NCBI RefSeq assembly: GCF_026230105.1
Contig: NC_079478.1
Span: 21,157,653 to 21,221,652, forward strand
Origin: Diorhabda sublineata
Taxonomy: Eukaryota; Arthropoda; Insecta; Coleoptera; Chrysomelidae
Direction: 5' to 3'
DNA length: 64,000 nucleotides
Positions 43,621 to 56,600 of this stretch are shown in pieces. Under the pieces are notes generated by a model. The model searched no databases. It was not told the DNA's origin and saw only the letters and a list, made by a program, of their open reading frames with translations. The translations under genes were made by a program, and so were the position numbers. The first letter of the stretch is position 1; each line of letters opens with the position of its first letter.

Positions 43621-45273
43621 ATGGATGTTAATCGACGATATCTGACAAAGTTAGATGCAAACTCACTGAAATATATAAGAAATGTTGAAATTCGACTTCA
43701 AATTAGGAAGATAGACTTTGAAAATTTTCAATCAACACAAAGTGACAATCGACCTCAATGGGCTTCTGTGGATGTAAATCGACGATATCTGACAAAATTA
43801 GATGCAAACTCACTGAAATATATAAGAAATGTTGAAATTCGACTTCAAATTAGGAAGATAGACTTTGAAAATTTTCAATCAACACAAAGTGACAATCGAC
43901 CTCAATGGGCTTCTGTGGATGTAAATCGACGATATCTGACAAAGTTAAAAGCAAACTCACAGAAATATATAAGAAATGTTGAAATTCGACTTCAAATTAG
44001 GAAGATAGACTTTAAAAATTTCCAATCAACACAAAGTGACAATCGACCTCAATGGGCTTCAATGGAAGTTAATCGACGATATCTGAAAAAGTTAATTGCA
44101 AACTCACTCAAATATATAAGAAATGTTGAAATTCGACTTCAAATTAGGAAGATAGACTTTGAAAATTTTCAATCAACACAACGTGACAATCGACCTCAAT
44201 GGGCTTCTGTGGATGTAAATCGACGATATCTGACAAAATTAGATGCAAACTCACTGAAATATATAAGAAATGTTGAAATTCGACTTCAAATTAGGAAGAT
44301 AGACTTTGAAAATTTTCAATCAACACAACGTGACAATCGACCTCAATGGGCTTCTGTGGATGTAAATCGACGATATCTGACAAAATTAGATGCAAACTCA
44401 CTGAAATATATAAGAAATGTTGAAATTCGACTTCAAATTAGGAAGATAGACTTTGAAAATTTTCAATCAACACAAAGTGACAATCGACCTCAATGGGCTT
44501 CTGTGGATGTAAATCGACGATATCTGACAAAATTAGATGCAAACTCACTGAAATATATAAGAAATGTTGAAATTCGACTTCAAATTAGGAAGATAGACTT
44601 TGAAAATTTTCAATCAACACAAAGTGACAATCGACCTCAATGGGCTTCTGTGGATGTAAATCGACGATATCTGACAAAGTTAGAAGCAAACTCACAGAAA
44701 TATATAAGAAATGTTGAAATTCGACTTCAAATTAGGAAGATAGACTTTAAAAATTTCCAATCAACACAAAGTGACAATCGACCTCAATGGGCTTCAATGG
44801 AAGTTAATCGACGATATCTGAAAAAGTTGATTGCAAACTCACTGAAATATATAAGAAATGTTGAAATTCGACTTCAAATTAGGAAGATAGACTTTGAAAA
44901 TTTTCAATCAACACAACGTGACAATCGACCTCAATGGGCTTCTGTGGATGTAAATCGACGATATCTGACAAAATTAGATGCAAACTCACTCAAATATATA
45001 AGAAATGTTGAAATTCGACTTCAAATTAGGAAGATAGACTTTGAAAATTTTCAATCAACACAAAGAGACAATCGATCTCACTGGGCTTCAATGGATGTTA
45101 ATCGACGATATCTGACAAAGTTAATTGCAAACTCACTCAAATATATAAGATATGTTGAAATTCGACTCCAAATTAGGAAGATACACTTTGAAAATTTTCA
45201 ATCAACACAAAGTGACAGTCGACCTCAATGGGCTTTAGTGGATGTAAATCGACGATATCTGACAAAGTTATAA
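43621..45273 (+). other. Longest repeat-derived ORF (550 codons), probably not a gene
   Basis: The frame starts at ATG-GAT-GTT and ends at TAA in GTTATAAGC, spanning just over eleven monomers. The product would be eleven 49-residue repeats with motifs such as RLQIRKIDFENFQST and DNRPQWAS. It would be basic, with no signal peptide or hydrophobic membrane segment that I can see, and I recognise no domain. There is no intron pattern, promoter or non-repeat sequence next to it. A 147-bp unit is divisible by three, so any stop-free frame of the monomer extends automatically. At this base composition I estimate roughly a one-in-eight chance that some frame of a 49-codon unit lacks stops. I treat the ORF as a by-product of the satellite. 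The ORF itself is certain; coding is unlikely. Confidence 0.85.
43637..43783 (+). repeat. Reference 147-bp satellite monomer
   Basis: This unit is a clean example and is used for numbering. It starts at GATATC (1-6). The inverted repeat TTGAA/TTCAA with a 7-base loop lies at 43685-43701 (unit 49-65). The perfect palindrome TTGAAAATTTTCAA lies at 43718-43731 (unit 82-95). TCGAC occurs at unit positions 56, 113 and 143. Runs of AA or AAA start near 11, 23, 33, 44, 52, 64, 85, 94, 103, 111, 121, 131 and 141, about 10 bp apart on average. Read from the ATG-GAT-GTT triplets, the unit is 49 codons with no stop. Confidence 0.95.
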
Positions 45274-47018
45274 GCAAACTCACAGAAATATATAAGAAAT
45301 GTTGAAATTCGACTTCAAATTAGGAAGATAGACTTTAAAAATTTCCAATCAACACAAAGTGACAATCGACCTCAATGGGCTTCAATGGAAGTTAATCGAC
45401 GATATCTGACAAAGTTGATTGCAAACTCACTCAAATATATAAGAAATGTTGGAATTCGACTTCAAATTAGGAAGATAGACTTTGAAAATTTTCTTTCAAC
45501 CCAAAGTGACAATCGACCTCAATGGGCTTCTGTGGATGTAAATCGACGATATCTGACAAAGTTAATTGCAAACTCACTCAAATATATAAGATATGTTGAA
45601 ATTCGACTCCAAATTAGGAAGATACACTTTGAAAATTTTCAATCAACACAAAGTGACAGTCGACCTCAATGGGCTTTAGTGGATGTAAATCGACGATATC
45701 TGACAAAGTTATAAGCAAACTCACAGAAATATATAAGAAATGTTGAAATTCGACTTCAAATTAGGAAGATAGACTTTAAAAATTTCCAATCAACACAAAG
45801 TGACAATCGACCTCAATGGGCTTCAATGGAAGTTAATCGACGATATCTGACAAAGTTGATTGCAAACTCACTCAAATATATAAGAAATGTTGGAATTCGA
45901 CTTCAAATTAGGAAGATAGACTTTGAAAATTTTCTTTCAACCCAAAGTGACAATCGACCTCAATGGGCTTCTGTGGATGTAAATCGACGATATCTGACAA
46001 AATTAGATGCAAACTCACTGAAATATATAAGAAATGTTGAAATTTGACTTCAAATTAGGAAAATAGACTTTGAAAAATTTCAATCAACACAAAGTGACAA
46101 TCGACCTCAATGGGCTTCAATGGATGTTAATCGACGATATCTGACAAAGTTAATTGCAAACTCACTCAAATAAATAAGGAATGTTGAAATTCGACTTCAA
46201 TTTAGGAAGATAGACTTTGAAAATTTTCAATCAACACAAAGTGACAGTCGACCTCAATGGGCTTCAATGGATGTTAATCGACGATATCTGACAAAGTTAG
46301 ATGCAAACTCACTGAAATATATAAGAAATGTTGAAATTCGACTTCAAATTAGGAAGATAGACTTTGAAAATTTTCAATCAACACAAAGTGACAATCGACC
46401 TCAATGGGCTTCAATGGATGTTAATCGACGATATCTGACAAAGTTAATTGCAAACTCACTCAAATAAATAAGGAATGTTGAAATTCGACTTCAATTTAGG
46501 AAGATAGACTTTGAAAATTTTCAATCAACACAAAGTGACAATCGACCTCAATGGGCTTCTGTGGATGTAAATCGACGATATCTGACAAAATTAGATGCAA
46601 ACTCACTGAAATATATAAGAAATGTTGAAATTCGACTTCAAATTAGGAAGATAGACTTTGAAAATTTTCAATCAACACAAAGTGACAATCGACCTCAATG
46701 GGCTTCTGTGGATGTAAATCGACGATATCTGACAAAGTTAGAAGCAAACTCACAGAAATATATAAGAAATGTTGAAATTCGACTTCAAATTAGGAAGATA
46801 GACTTTAAAAATTTCCAATCAACACAAAGTGACAATCGACCTCAATGGGCTTCAATGGAAGTTAATCGACGATATCTGAAAAAGTTGATTGCAAACTCAC
46901 TGAAATATATAAGAAATGTTGAAATTCGACTTCAAATTAGGAAGATAGACTTTGAAAATTTTCAATCAACACAACGTGACAATCGACCTCAATGGGCTTC
47001 TGTGGATGTAAATCGACG

Positions 47019-50000
47019 ATATCTGACAAAATTAGATGCAAACTCACTCAAATATATAAGAAATGTTGAAATTCGACTTCAAATTAGGAAGATAGACTTG
47101 AAAATTTTCAATCAACACAAAGTGAAAATCGACCTCAATGGGCTTCAATAGATGTTAATCGACGATATTCGTCAAATAGATGCAAGCTCACTCAAATATA
47201 TGAGAAATGTTGAAATTCGACTTCAAATTAGGAAGATAGACTTTGAAAATTTACAATCAACACAAAGTGACAATCGACCTCAATGGGCTTCAATGGATGT
47301 TAATCGACGATATCCGACAAAGTTTGATGCAAACTCACTCAAATATATAAGAAATGTTGAAATTCGACTTCAAATTAGGAAGATAGACTTGAAAATTTTC
47401 AATCAACACAAAGTGAAAATCGACCTCAATGGGCTTCAATGGATGTTAATCGACGATATCTGACAAAGTTGGATGCAAACTCACTCAAATATATAAGAAA
47501 TGTTGAAATTCGACTTCAAATTAGGAAGATAGACTTGAAAATTTTCAACCAACACAAAGTGAAAATCGACCTCTATGGGCTTTAATGGATGTTAATCGAC
47601 GATATCTGTCAAATAGATGCGAGCTCACTCAAATATATAAGAAATGTTGAAATTCGACTTCAAATTAGGAAGAAAGACTTTGAAAATTTACAATCAACAC
47701 AAAGTGAAAATCGACCTCAATGGGCTTCAATGGATGTTAATCGACGATATCTGACAAAGTTAATTGCAAACTCACCCAAATATATGAGAAATGTTGAAAT
47801 TCGACTTCAAATTAGGAAGATAGACTTTGAAAATTTTCAATCAACACAAAGTGAAAATCGACCTCAATGGGCTTCAATGGATGTTAATCGACGATATCTG
47901 ACAGTTAGATGCAAACTCACTGAAATATATAAGGAATGTTGAAATTCGACTCCAAATTAGGAAGATTGACTTTAAAAATTTTCAATCAACACAAAGTGAA
48001 AATCGACCTCAATGGGCTTCAATGGATGTTAATCGACGATATCTGACAAAGTTAGATGCAAACTCATTGAAATATATAAGAAATTTTGAAATTCGACTCC
48101 AAATTAGGAAGATTGACTTTGAAAATTTTCAATCAACACAAAGTGACAGTCGACCTCAATGGGCTTCAATGGATGTTAATCGACGATATCTGACAAAGTT
48201 AATTGCAAACTCACCCAAATATATGAGAAATGTTGAAATTCGACTTCAAATTAGGAAGATAGACTTTGAAAATTTTCAATGAACACAAAGTGACAGTCAA
48301 CCTCAATGGGCTTCAATGGATGTTAATCGACGATATCTGACAAAGTTAGATGCAAACTCAAAGAAATATATAAGAAAATTCGAAATTCGACTCCAAATTA
48401 GGAAGATAGACTTTGAAAATTTTCAATCAACACAAAGAGACAATCGATCTCAATGGGCTTCAATGGATGTTAATCGACGACATCTGACAAAGTTAATTGC
48501 AAACTCACTCAAATATATAAGAAATGTTGAAATTCGACTCCAAATTAGGAAGATAGACTTTGAAAATTTTCAATCAACACAAAGTGACAGTCGACCTCAA
48601 TTGGCTTTAGTGGATGTAAATCTACGATATCTGACAAAGTTAGATGCAAACTCACAGAAATATATAAGAAATGTTGAAATTTGACTTCAAATTAGTAAGA
48701 TAGACTTTGAAAAATTTCAATCAACACAAAGTGACAATCGACCTCAATGGGCTTCAATGGATGTTAATCGACGATATCTGACAAAGTTAATTGCAAACTC
48801 ACTCAAATATATAAGAAATGTTGAAATTCGACTTCAAATTAGGAAGATAGACTTTGAAAATTTTCAATCAACACAAAGTGACAATCGACCTCAATGGGCT
48901 TCAATGGATGTTAATTGACGATATCTGACAAAGTTAATTGCAAACTCACTCAAATATATAATAAATGTTGAAATTCGACTTCAAATTAGGAAGATAGACT
49001 TTGAAAATTTTGAATCAACACAAAGTGACAATCGGCCTCAATGGGCTTCTGTGGATGTAAATCGACGATATCTGACAAAATTAGATGCAAACTTACTCAA
49101 ATATATAAGAAATGTTGAAATTTGACTTCAAATTAGGAAGATAGACTTTGAAAAATTTCAATCAACACAAAGTGACAATCGACCTCAATGGGCTTCAATG
49201 GATGTTAATCGACGATATCTGACAAAGTTAATTGCAAACTCACTCAAATATATAAGAAATGTTGAAATTCGACTCCAAATTAGGAAGATAGACTTTGAAA
49301 ATTTTCAATCAACACAAAGTGACAGTTGACCTCAATGGGCTTTAGTGGATGTAAACCGACGATATCTGACAAAGTTAGATGCAAACTCACAGAAATATAT
49401 AAGAAATGTTGAAATTCGACTTCAAATTAGGAAGATAGACTTTAAAAATTTTCAATCAACACAAAGTGACAATCGACCTCAATGGGCTTCTGTGGATGTA
49501 AATCGACGATATCTGACAAAATTAGATGCCAGCTCACTGAAATACATGAGAAATGTTGAAATTTGACTTCAAATTAGGAAGATAGACTTTGAAAATTTTC
49601 AATCAACACAAAGTGACAATCGACCTCAATGGGCTTCAATGGATGTTAATCGACGATATCTGACAAAGTTAATTGCAAACTCACTCAAATATATGAGAAA
49701 TGTTGAAATTCGACTTCAAATTAGGAAGATAGACTTGGAAATTTTCAATCAACACAAAGTGAAAATCGACCTCAATGGGCTTCAATAGATGTTAATCGAC
49801 GATATTCGTCAAATACATGCAAGCTCACTCAAATATATGAGAAATGTTGAAATTCGACTTCAAATTAGGAAGATAGACTTTGAAAATTTTCAATCAACAC
49901 AAAGTGAAAATCGACCTCAATGGGCTTCAATGGATGTTAATCGACGATATCTGACAAAGTTGGATGCAAACTCACTCAAATATATAAGAAATGTTGAAAT

Positions 50001-50620
50001 TCAACTCCAAATTAGGAAGAAAGACTTTGAAAATTTTCAATCAACACAAAGTGAAAATCGACCTCAATGGGCTTCAATGGATGTTAATCGACGATATCTG
50101 TCAAATAGATGCAAGCTCACTCAAATATATAAGAAATGTTGAAATTCGACTCCAAATTAGGAAGAAAGACTTTGAAAATTTTCAATCAACACAAAGTGAA
50201 AATCGACCTCAATGGGCTTCAATGGATGTTAATCGATGATATTTGACAAAGTTAGATGCAAACTCAATGAAATATATAAGAAATTTTGAAATTCGACTCC
50301 AAATTAGGAAGATAGACTTTGAAAATTTTCAATCAACACAAAGTGACAGTCGACCTCAATGGGCTTCAGTGGATGTAAATCGACGATATCCGACAGTTAG
50401 ATGCAAACTCACTGAGATATATAAGGAATGTTGAAATTCGACTACAAATTAGGAAGATAGACTTTGGAAATTTTCAATCAACACAAAGTGACAATCGACT
50501 TCAATGGGCTTCAATGGATATCAATCGACGATATCTGACAATGTTAGAGGCAAACTCACTGAAATATTTAAAAAATGTTGAAATTCGACTTCAAATTAGG
50601 AAGATAGACTTTGAAAATTT
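47019..50620 (+). repeat. Region F: frame-shifted units with GAAAATCG variant
   Basis: Several units have lost one T (GATAGACTTGAAAATTTTC, near 47096, 47386 and 47532) and carry AAGTGAAAATCGACC in place of AAGTGACAATCGACC. Others have GATATCTGTCAAATAGATGC and GGAAGAAAGACTTTG. Units between 48100 and 49700 resemble regions A and E. The single-base losses move the open frame from unit to unit, giving short chimeric ORFs. No gene seen. Confidence 0.82.
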
Positions 50621-53600
50621 TCAATTATTACAAAGTGACAGATGACCTCAAAGGGCTTCAATGGATGTTATTCGATGATATCTGAGAAAGTTAGATGCAA
50701 ACTCACTCAAATATATAAGAAATGTTGGAATTCGACTTCAAATTAGGAAGATAGACTTGAAAATTTTCAACCAACACAAAGTGAAAATCGACCTCTATGG
50801 GCTTTAATGGATGTTAATCGACGATATTTGACAAAGTTAGATGCAAACTAACTCAAATATATAAGAAATGTTGAAATTCCACTTCAAATTAGGAAGATAG
50901 ACTTTGAAAATTTTCAATTATTACAAAGTGACAGATGACCTCAAAGGGCTTCAATGGATGTTATTCGATGATATCTGAGAAAGTTAGATGCAAACTCACT
51001 CAAATATATAAGAAATGTTGAAATTCGACTTCAAATTAGGAAGAAAGAATTTGAAAATTTTCAATCAACACAAAGTGAAAATCGACCTCAATGGGCTTCA
51101 ATGGATGTTAATCGACGATATCTGACAAAACTAGATGCAAACTCAATGAAATATATAAGAAATTTTGAAATTCGACTCCAAATTAGGAAGATAGACTGAA
51201 AATTTTCAATCAACACAAAGTGACAATCGACTTCAATGGGCTTCAATGGATGTCGATCGACGATATCTGACAATGTTAGAGGCAAACTCACTGAAATATT
51301 TAAAAAATGTTGAAATTCGACTTCAAATTAGGAAGATAGACTTTAAAAATTTTCAATTATTACAAAGTGACAGTTGACCTCAATGGGCTTCAATGGATGT
51401 TATTATATGATATCTGACAACGTTAGATGCAAACTCACTCAAATATATGAGGAATGTTGGAATTCGACTTCAAATTAGGAAGATAGACTTTGAAAATTTT
51501 CATATAACACAAAGTGACAGTTGACCTCAATGGGCTTCAATGGATGTTATTCGATGATATCTGACAGAGTTAGATGCAAACTCACTCAAATATATAAGAA
51601 ATGTTGGAATTCGACTTCAAATTAGGAAGATAGACTTTGAAAATTTTCAATCAACACAAAGTGACAGTCGACCTCAATGGGCTTCAGTGGATGTAAATCG
51701 ACGATATCTGACAAAGTTAGATGCAAACTCAATGAAATATATAAGAAATTTTGAAATTCGACTACAAATTAGGAAGATAGACTTTGGAAATTTTCAATCA
51801 ACACAAAGTGACAATCGACTTCAATGGGCTTCAATGGATGTCAATCGACGATATCTGACAATGTTAGAGACAAACTCACTGAAATATTTAAAAAATGTTG
51901 AAATTCGACTTCAAATTAGGAAGATAGACTTTGAAAATTTTCAATTATTACAAAGTGACCGTTGACCTCAATGGGCTTAAATGGATGTTATTCGATGATA
52001 TCTGACAGAGTTAGATGCAAACTCACTCAAATATATAAGAAATGTTGGAATTCGACTTCAAATTAGGAAGATAGACTTTGAAAATTTTCAATTATTACAA
52101 AGTGACAGATGACCTCAAAGGGCTTCAATGGATGTTATTCGATGATATCTGAGAAAGTTAGATGCAAACTCATTCAAATATATAAGAAATGTTGGAATTC
52201 GACTTCAAATTAGGAAGATAGAATTTAAAAATTTTCAATTATTACAAAGTGACCGTTGACCTCAATGGGCTTAAATGGATGTTATTCGATGATATCTGAC
52301 AACGTTAGATGCAAACTCACTCAAATATATTAGAAATGTTGGAATTCGACTTCAAATTAGGAAGATAGACTTTGAAAATTTTCATATAACACAAAGTGAC
52401 AGTTGACCTCAATGGGCTTCAATGGATGTTATTAGATTATATCTGACAGAGTTAGATGCAAACTCACTCAAATATATAAGAAATGTTGGAATTCGACTTC
52501 AAATTAGGAAGATAGACTTTGAAAATTTTCAATTATTACAAAGTGACAGATGACCTCAAAGGGCTTCAATGGATGTTATTCGATGATATCTGAGAAAGTT
52601 AGATGCAAACTCACTCAAATATATAAGAAATGTTGGAATTCGACTTCAAATTAGGAAGATAGACTTTGAAAATTTTCAATTATTACAAAGTGACAGATGA
52701 CCTCAATGGGCTTCAATGGATGTTATTCGATGATATCTGACAAAAGTAGATGCAAACCCACTCAAATATATAAGAAATGTTGGAATTCGACTTCAAATTA
52801 GGAAGATAGACTTTGAAAATTTTCAATTATTACAAAGTGACAGATGACCTCAATGGGCTTCAATGGATGTTATTCGATGATATCTGACAAAAGTAGATGC
52901 AAACTCACTCAAATATATAAGAAATGTTGGATTTTTACTTCAAATTAGGAAGATAGACTTTGAAAATTTTCAATTATTACAAAGTGACATATGACCTCAA
53001 AGGGCTTCAATGGATGTTATTCGATGATATCTGACAAAGTTGGATGCAAACTCACTCAAATATATGAGAAATGTTCGAATTCGACTTCAAATTAGGAAGA
53101 TAGACTTTGAAAATTTTCAATTATTACAAAGTGACAGATGACCTCAATGGGCTTCAATGGATGTTAATCGACGATATCTGACAAAGTTGGATGCAAACTC
53201 ACTCAAATATATAAGAAATGTTGAAATTCGACTCCAAATTAGGAAGAAAGACTTTTAAAATTTTCAATCAACACAAAGTGAAAATCGACCTCAATGGGCT
53301 TCAATGGATGTTAATCGATGATATCTGACAAAGTTAGATGCAAACTCACTCAAATATATGAGAAATGTTGGAATTCGACTTCAAATTAGGAAGATAGACT
53401 TTGAAAATTTTCAATTATTACAAAGTGACAGATGACCTCAATGGGCTTCAATGGATGTTATTCGATGATATCTGACAAAAGTAGATGCAAACTCACTCAA
53501 ATATATAAGAAATGTTGGATTTTTACTTCAAATTAGGAAGATAGACTTTGAAAATTTTCAATTATTACAAAGTGACATATGACCTCAAAGGGCTTCAATG

Positions 53601-56600
53601 GATGTTATTCGATGATATCTGAGAAAGTTAGATGCAAACTCACTCAAATATATGAGAAATGTTCGAATTCGACTTCAAATTAGGAAGATAGACTTTGAAA
53701 ATTTTCAATTATTACAAAGTGACAGATGACCTCAATGGGCTTCAATGGATGTTATTCGATGATATCTGACAAAGTTAGATGCAAACTCACTCAAATATAT
53801 GAGAAATGTTGGAATTCGACTTCAAATTAGGAAGATAGACTTTGAAAATTTTCAATTATTACAAAGTGACAGATGACCTCAATGGGCTTCAATGGATGTT
53901 ATTCGATGATATCTGACAAAAGTAGATGCAAACTCACTCAAATATATAAGAAATGTTGGATTTTTACTTCAAATTAGGAAGATAGACTTTGAAAATTTTC
54001 AATTATTACAAAGTGACATATGACCTCAAAGGGCTTCAATGGATGTTATTCGATGATATCTGAGGAAGTTAGATGCAAACTCACTCAAATATATGAGAAA
54101 TGTTCGAATTCGACTTCAAATTAGGAAGATAGACTTTGAAAATTTTCAATTATTACAAAGTGACAGATGACCTCAATGGGCTTCAATGGATGTTAATCGC
54201 CGATATCTGACAAAGTTGGATGCAAACTCACTCAAATATATGAGAAATGTTGAAATTCGACTCCAAATTAGGAAGAAAGACTTTGAAAATTTTCAATCAA
54301 CACAAAGTGAAAATCGACCTCAATGGGCTTCAATGGATGTTAATCGACGATATTTGACAAAGTTAGATGCAAACTAACTCAAATATATAAGAAATGTTGA
54401 AATTCCACTTCAAATTAGGAAGATAGACTTTGAAAATTTTCAATCAACACAAAGTGACAATCGACCTCAATGGGCTTCAATGGATGTTAATCGACGATAT
54501 CTGACAAAGTTAGATGCAAACTCAATGAAATATATAAGAAATTTTGAAATTCGACTCCAAATTAGGAAGAAAGACTTTGAAAATTTTCAATCAACACAAA
54601 GTGAAAATCGACCTCAATGGGCTTCAATGGATGTTAATCGACGATATTTGACAAAGTTAGATGCAAACTAACTCAAATATATAAGAAATGTTGAAATTCC
54701 ACTTCAAATTAGGAAGATAGACTTTGAAAATTTTCAATCAACACAAAGTGACAATCGACCTCAATGGGCTTCAATGGATGTTAATCGACGATATTTGACA
54801 AAGTTAGATGCAAACTAACTCAAATATATAAGAAATGTTGAAATTCCACTTCAAATTAGGAAGATAGACTTTGAAAATTTTCAATCAACACAAAGTGACA
54901 GTCGACCTCAATGGGCTTCAGTGGATGTAAATCGACGATATCCGACAGTTAGATGCAAACTCACTGAGATATATAAGGAATGTTGAAATTCGACTACAAA
55001 TTAGGAAGATAGACTTTGGAAATTTTCAATCAACACAAAGTGACAATCGACTTCAATGGGCTTCAATGGATGTCAATCGACGATATCTGACAATGTTAGA
55101 GGCAAACTCACTGAAATATTTAAAAAATGTTGAAATTCGACTTCAAATTAGGAAGATAGACTTTGAAAATTTTCAATTATTACAAAGTGACAGATGACCT
55201 CAAAGGGCTTCAATGGATGTTATTCGATGATATCTGAGAAAGTTAGATGCAAACTCACTCAAATATATAAGAAATGTTGGAATTCGACTTCAAATTAGGA
55301 AGATAGACTTGAAAATTTTCAACCAACACAAAGTGAAAATCGACCTCTATGGGCTTTAATGGATGTTAATCGACGATATCTGTCAAATAGATGCAAGCTC
55401 ACTCAAATATATAAGAATTGTTGAAATTCGACTTCAAATTAGGAAGAAAGACTTTGAAAATTTTCAATCAACACAAAGTGAAAATCGACCTCAATGGGCT
55501 TCAATGGATGTTAAGCGACGATATCTGACAAAACTAGATGAAAACTCAATGAAATATATAAGAAATTTTGAAATTCGACTCCAAATTAGGAAGATAGACA
55601 GAAAATTTTCAATCAACACAAAGTGACAATCGACTTCAATGGGCTTCAATGGATGTTAATCGACGATATTTGACAAAGTTAGATGCAAACTAACTCAAAT
55701 ATATAAGAAATGTTGAAATTCCACTTCAAATTATGAAGATAGACTTTGAAAATTTTCAATTATTGCAAAGTGACAGATGACCTCAAAGGGCTTCAATGGA
55801 TGTTATTCGATGATATCTGAGAAAGTTAGATGCAAACTCACTCAAATATATAAGAAATGTTGAAATTCGACTTCAAATTAGGAATATAGACTTGAAAATT
55901 TTCAACCAACACAAAGTGAAAATCGACCTCTATGGGCTTCTATAGATGTTAATCGACGATATCTGTCAAATAGATGCAAGCTCACTCAAATATATAAGAA
56001 ATGTTCAAATTCGACTTCAAATTAGGAAGGAAGACTTTGAAAATTTTCAATCAACACAAAGTGAAAATCGACCTCAATGGGCTTCAATGGATGTTAAGCG
56101 ACGATATCTGACAAAACTAGATGAAAACTCAATGAAATATATAAGAAATTTTGAAATTCGACTCCAAATTAGGAAGATAGACTGAAAATTTTCAATCAAC
56201 ACAAAGTGACAATCGACTTCAATGGGCTTCAATGGATGTCAATCGACGATATCTGACAATGTTAGAGGCAAACTCACTGAAATATTTAAAAAATGTTGGA
56301 ATTCGACTTCAAATTAGGAAGATAGACTTTGAAAATTTTCAATTATTACAAAGTGACAGATGACCTCAAAGGGCTTCAATGGATGTTATTCGATGATATC
56401 TGAGAAAGTTAGATGCGAACTCACTCAAATATATAAGAAATGTTGGAATTCGACTTCAAATTAGGAAGATAGACTTTAAAAATTTTCAATTATTACAAAG
56501 TGACAGTTGACCTCAATGGGCTTCAATGGATGTTATTATATGATATCTGACGTTAGATGCAAACTCACTCAAATATATGAGAAATGTTGGAATTCGACTT

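Larger units (their letters stand above)
42902..47018 (+). repeat. Region E: 28 consecutive 147-bp monomers without net indel
   Basis: GATATC positions run from 42902 to 47018, a span of 4116 bp or exactly 28 x 147. The 49-codon frame is kept throughout and is closed only by point stops: TAA in GTTATAAGC at 43213, 45271 and 45712, TAA in CAAATAAATAAGG, and TGA in AAATTTGAC near 46044. Blocks recur at an exact 14-monomer offset of 2058 bp (43005 with 45063; 43327 with 45385). Others recur at 441, 735 and 2646 bp. Markers are GAAAATTTTCTTTCAACCC, ACAACGTGAC, TCACAGAAATAT and CTGAAAAAGTTGATTGC. Confidence 0.9.

Noticed and set aside
43718..43731. Rho-independent terminator at the TTGAAAATTTTCAA palindrome
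   Set aside because: The stem is A/T-only with no loop and no following T run, it recurs in most monomers, and the array looks eukaryotic.
43637..43783. CENP-B box in the monomer
   Set aside because: TTCGACTTCAAATTAGG resembles only the first bases of the box. The required A and the CGGG end are missing.
23703..51291. Minus-strand ORFs of about 60-67 codons (23703-23885, 39924-40109, 40658-40843, 51088-51291)
   Set aside because: They are reverse reads of the same monomers and appear only where a variant happens to remove a stop. The pair at 39924 and 40658 is just the 734-bp duplication.
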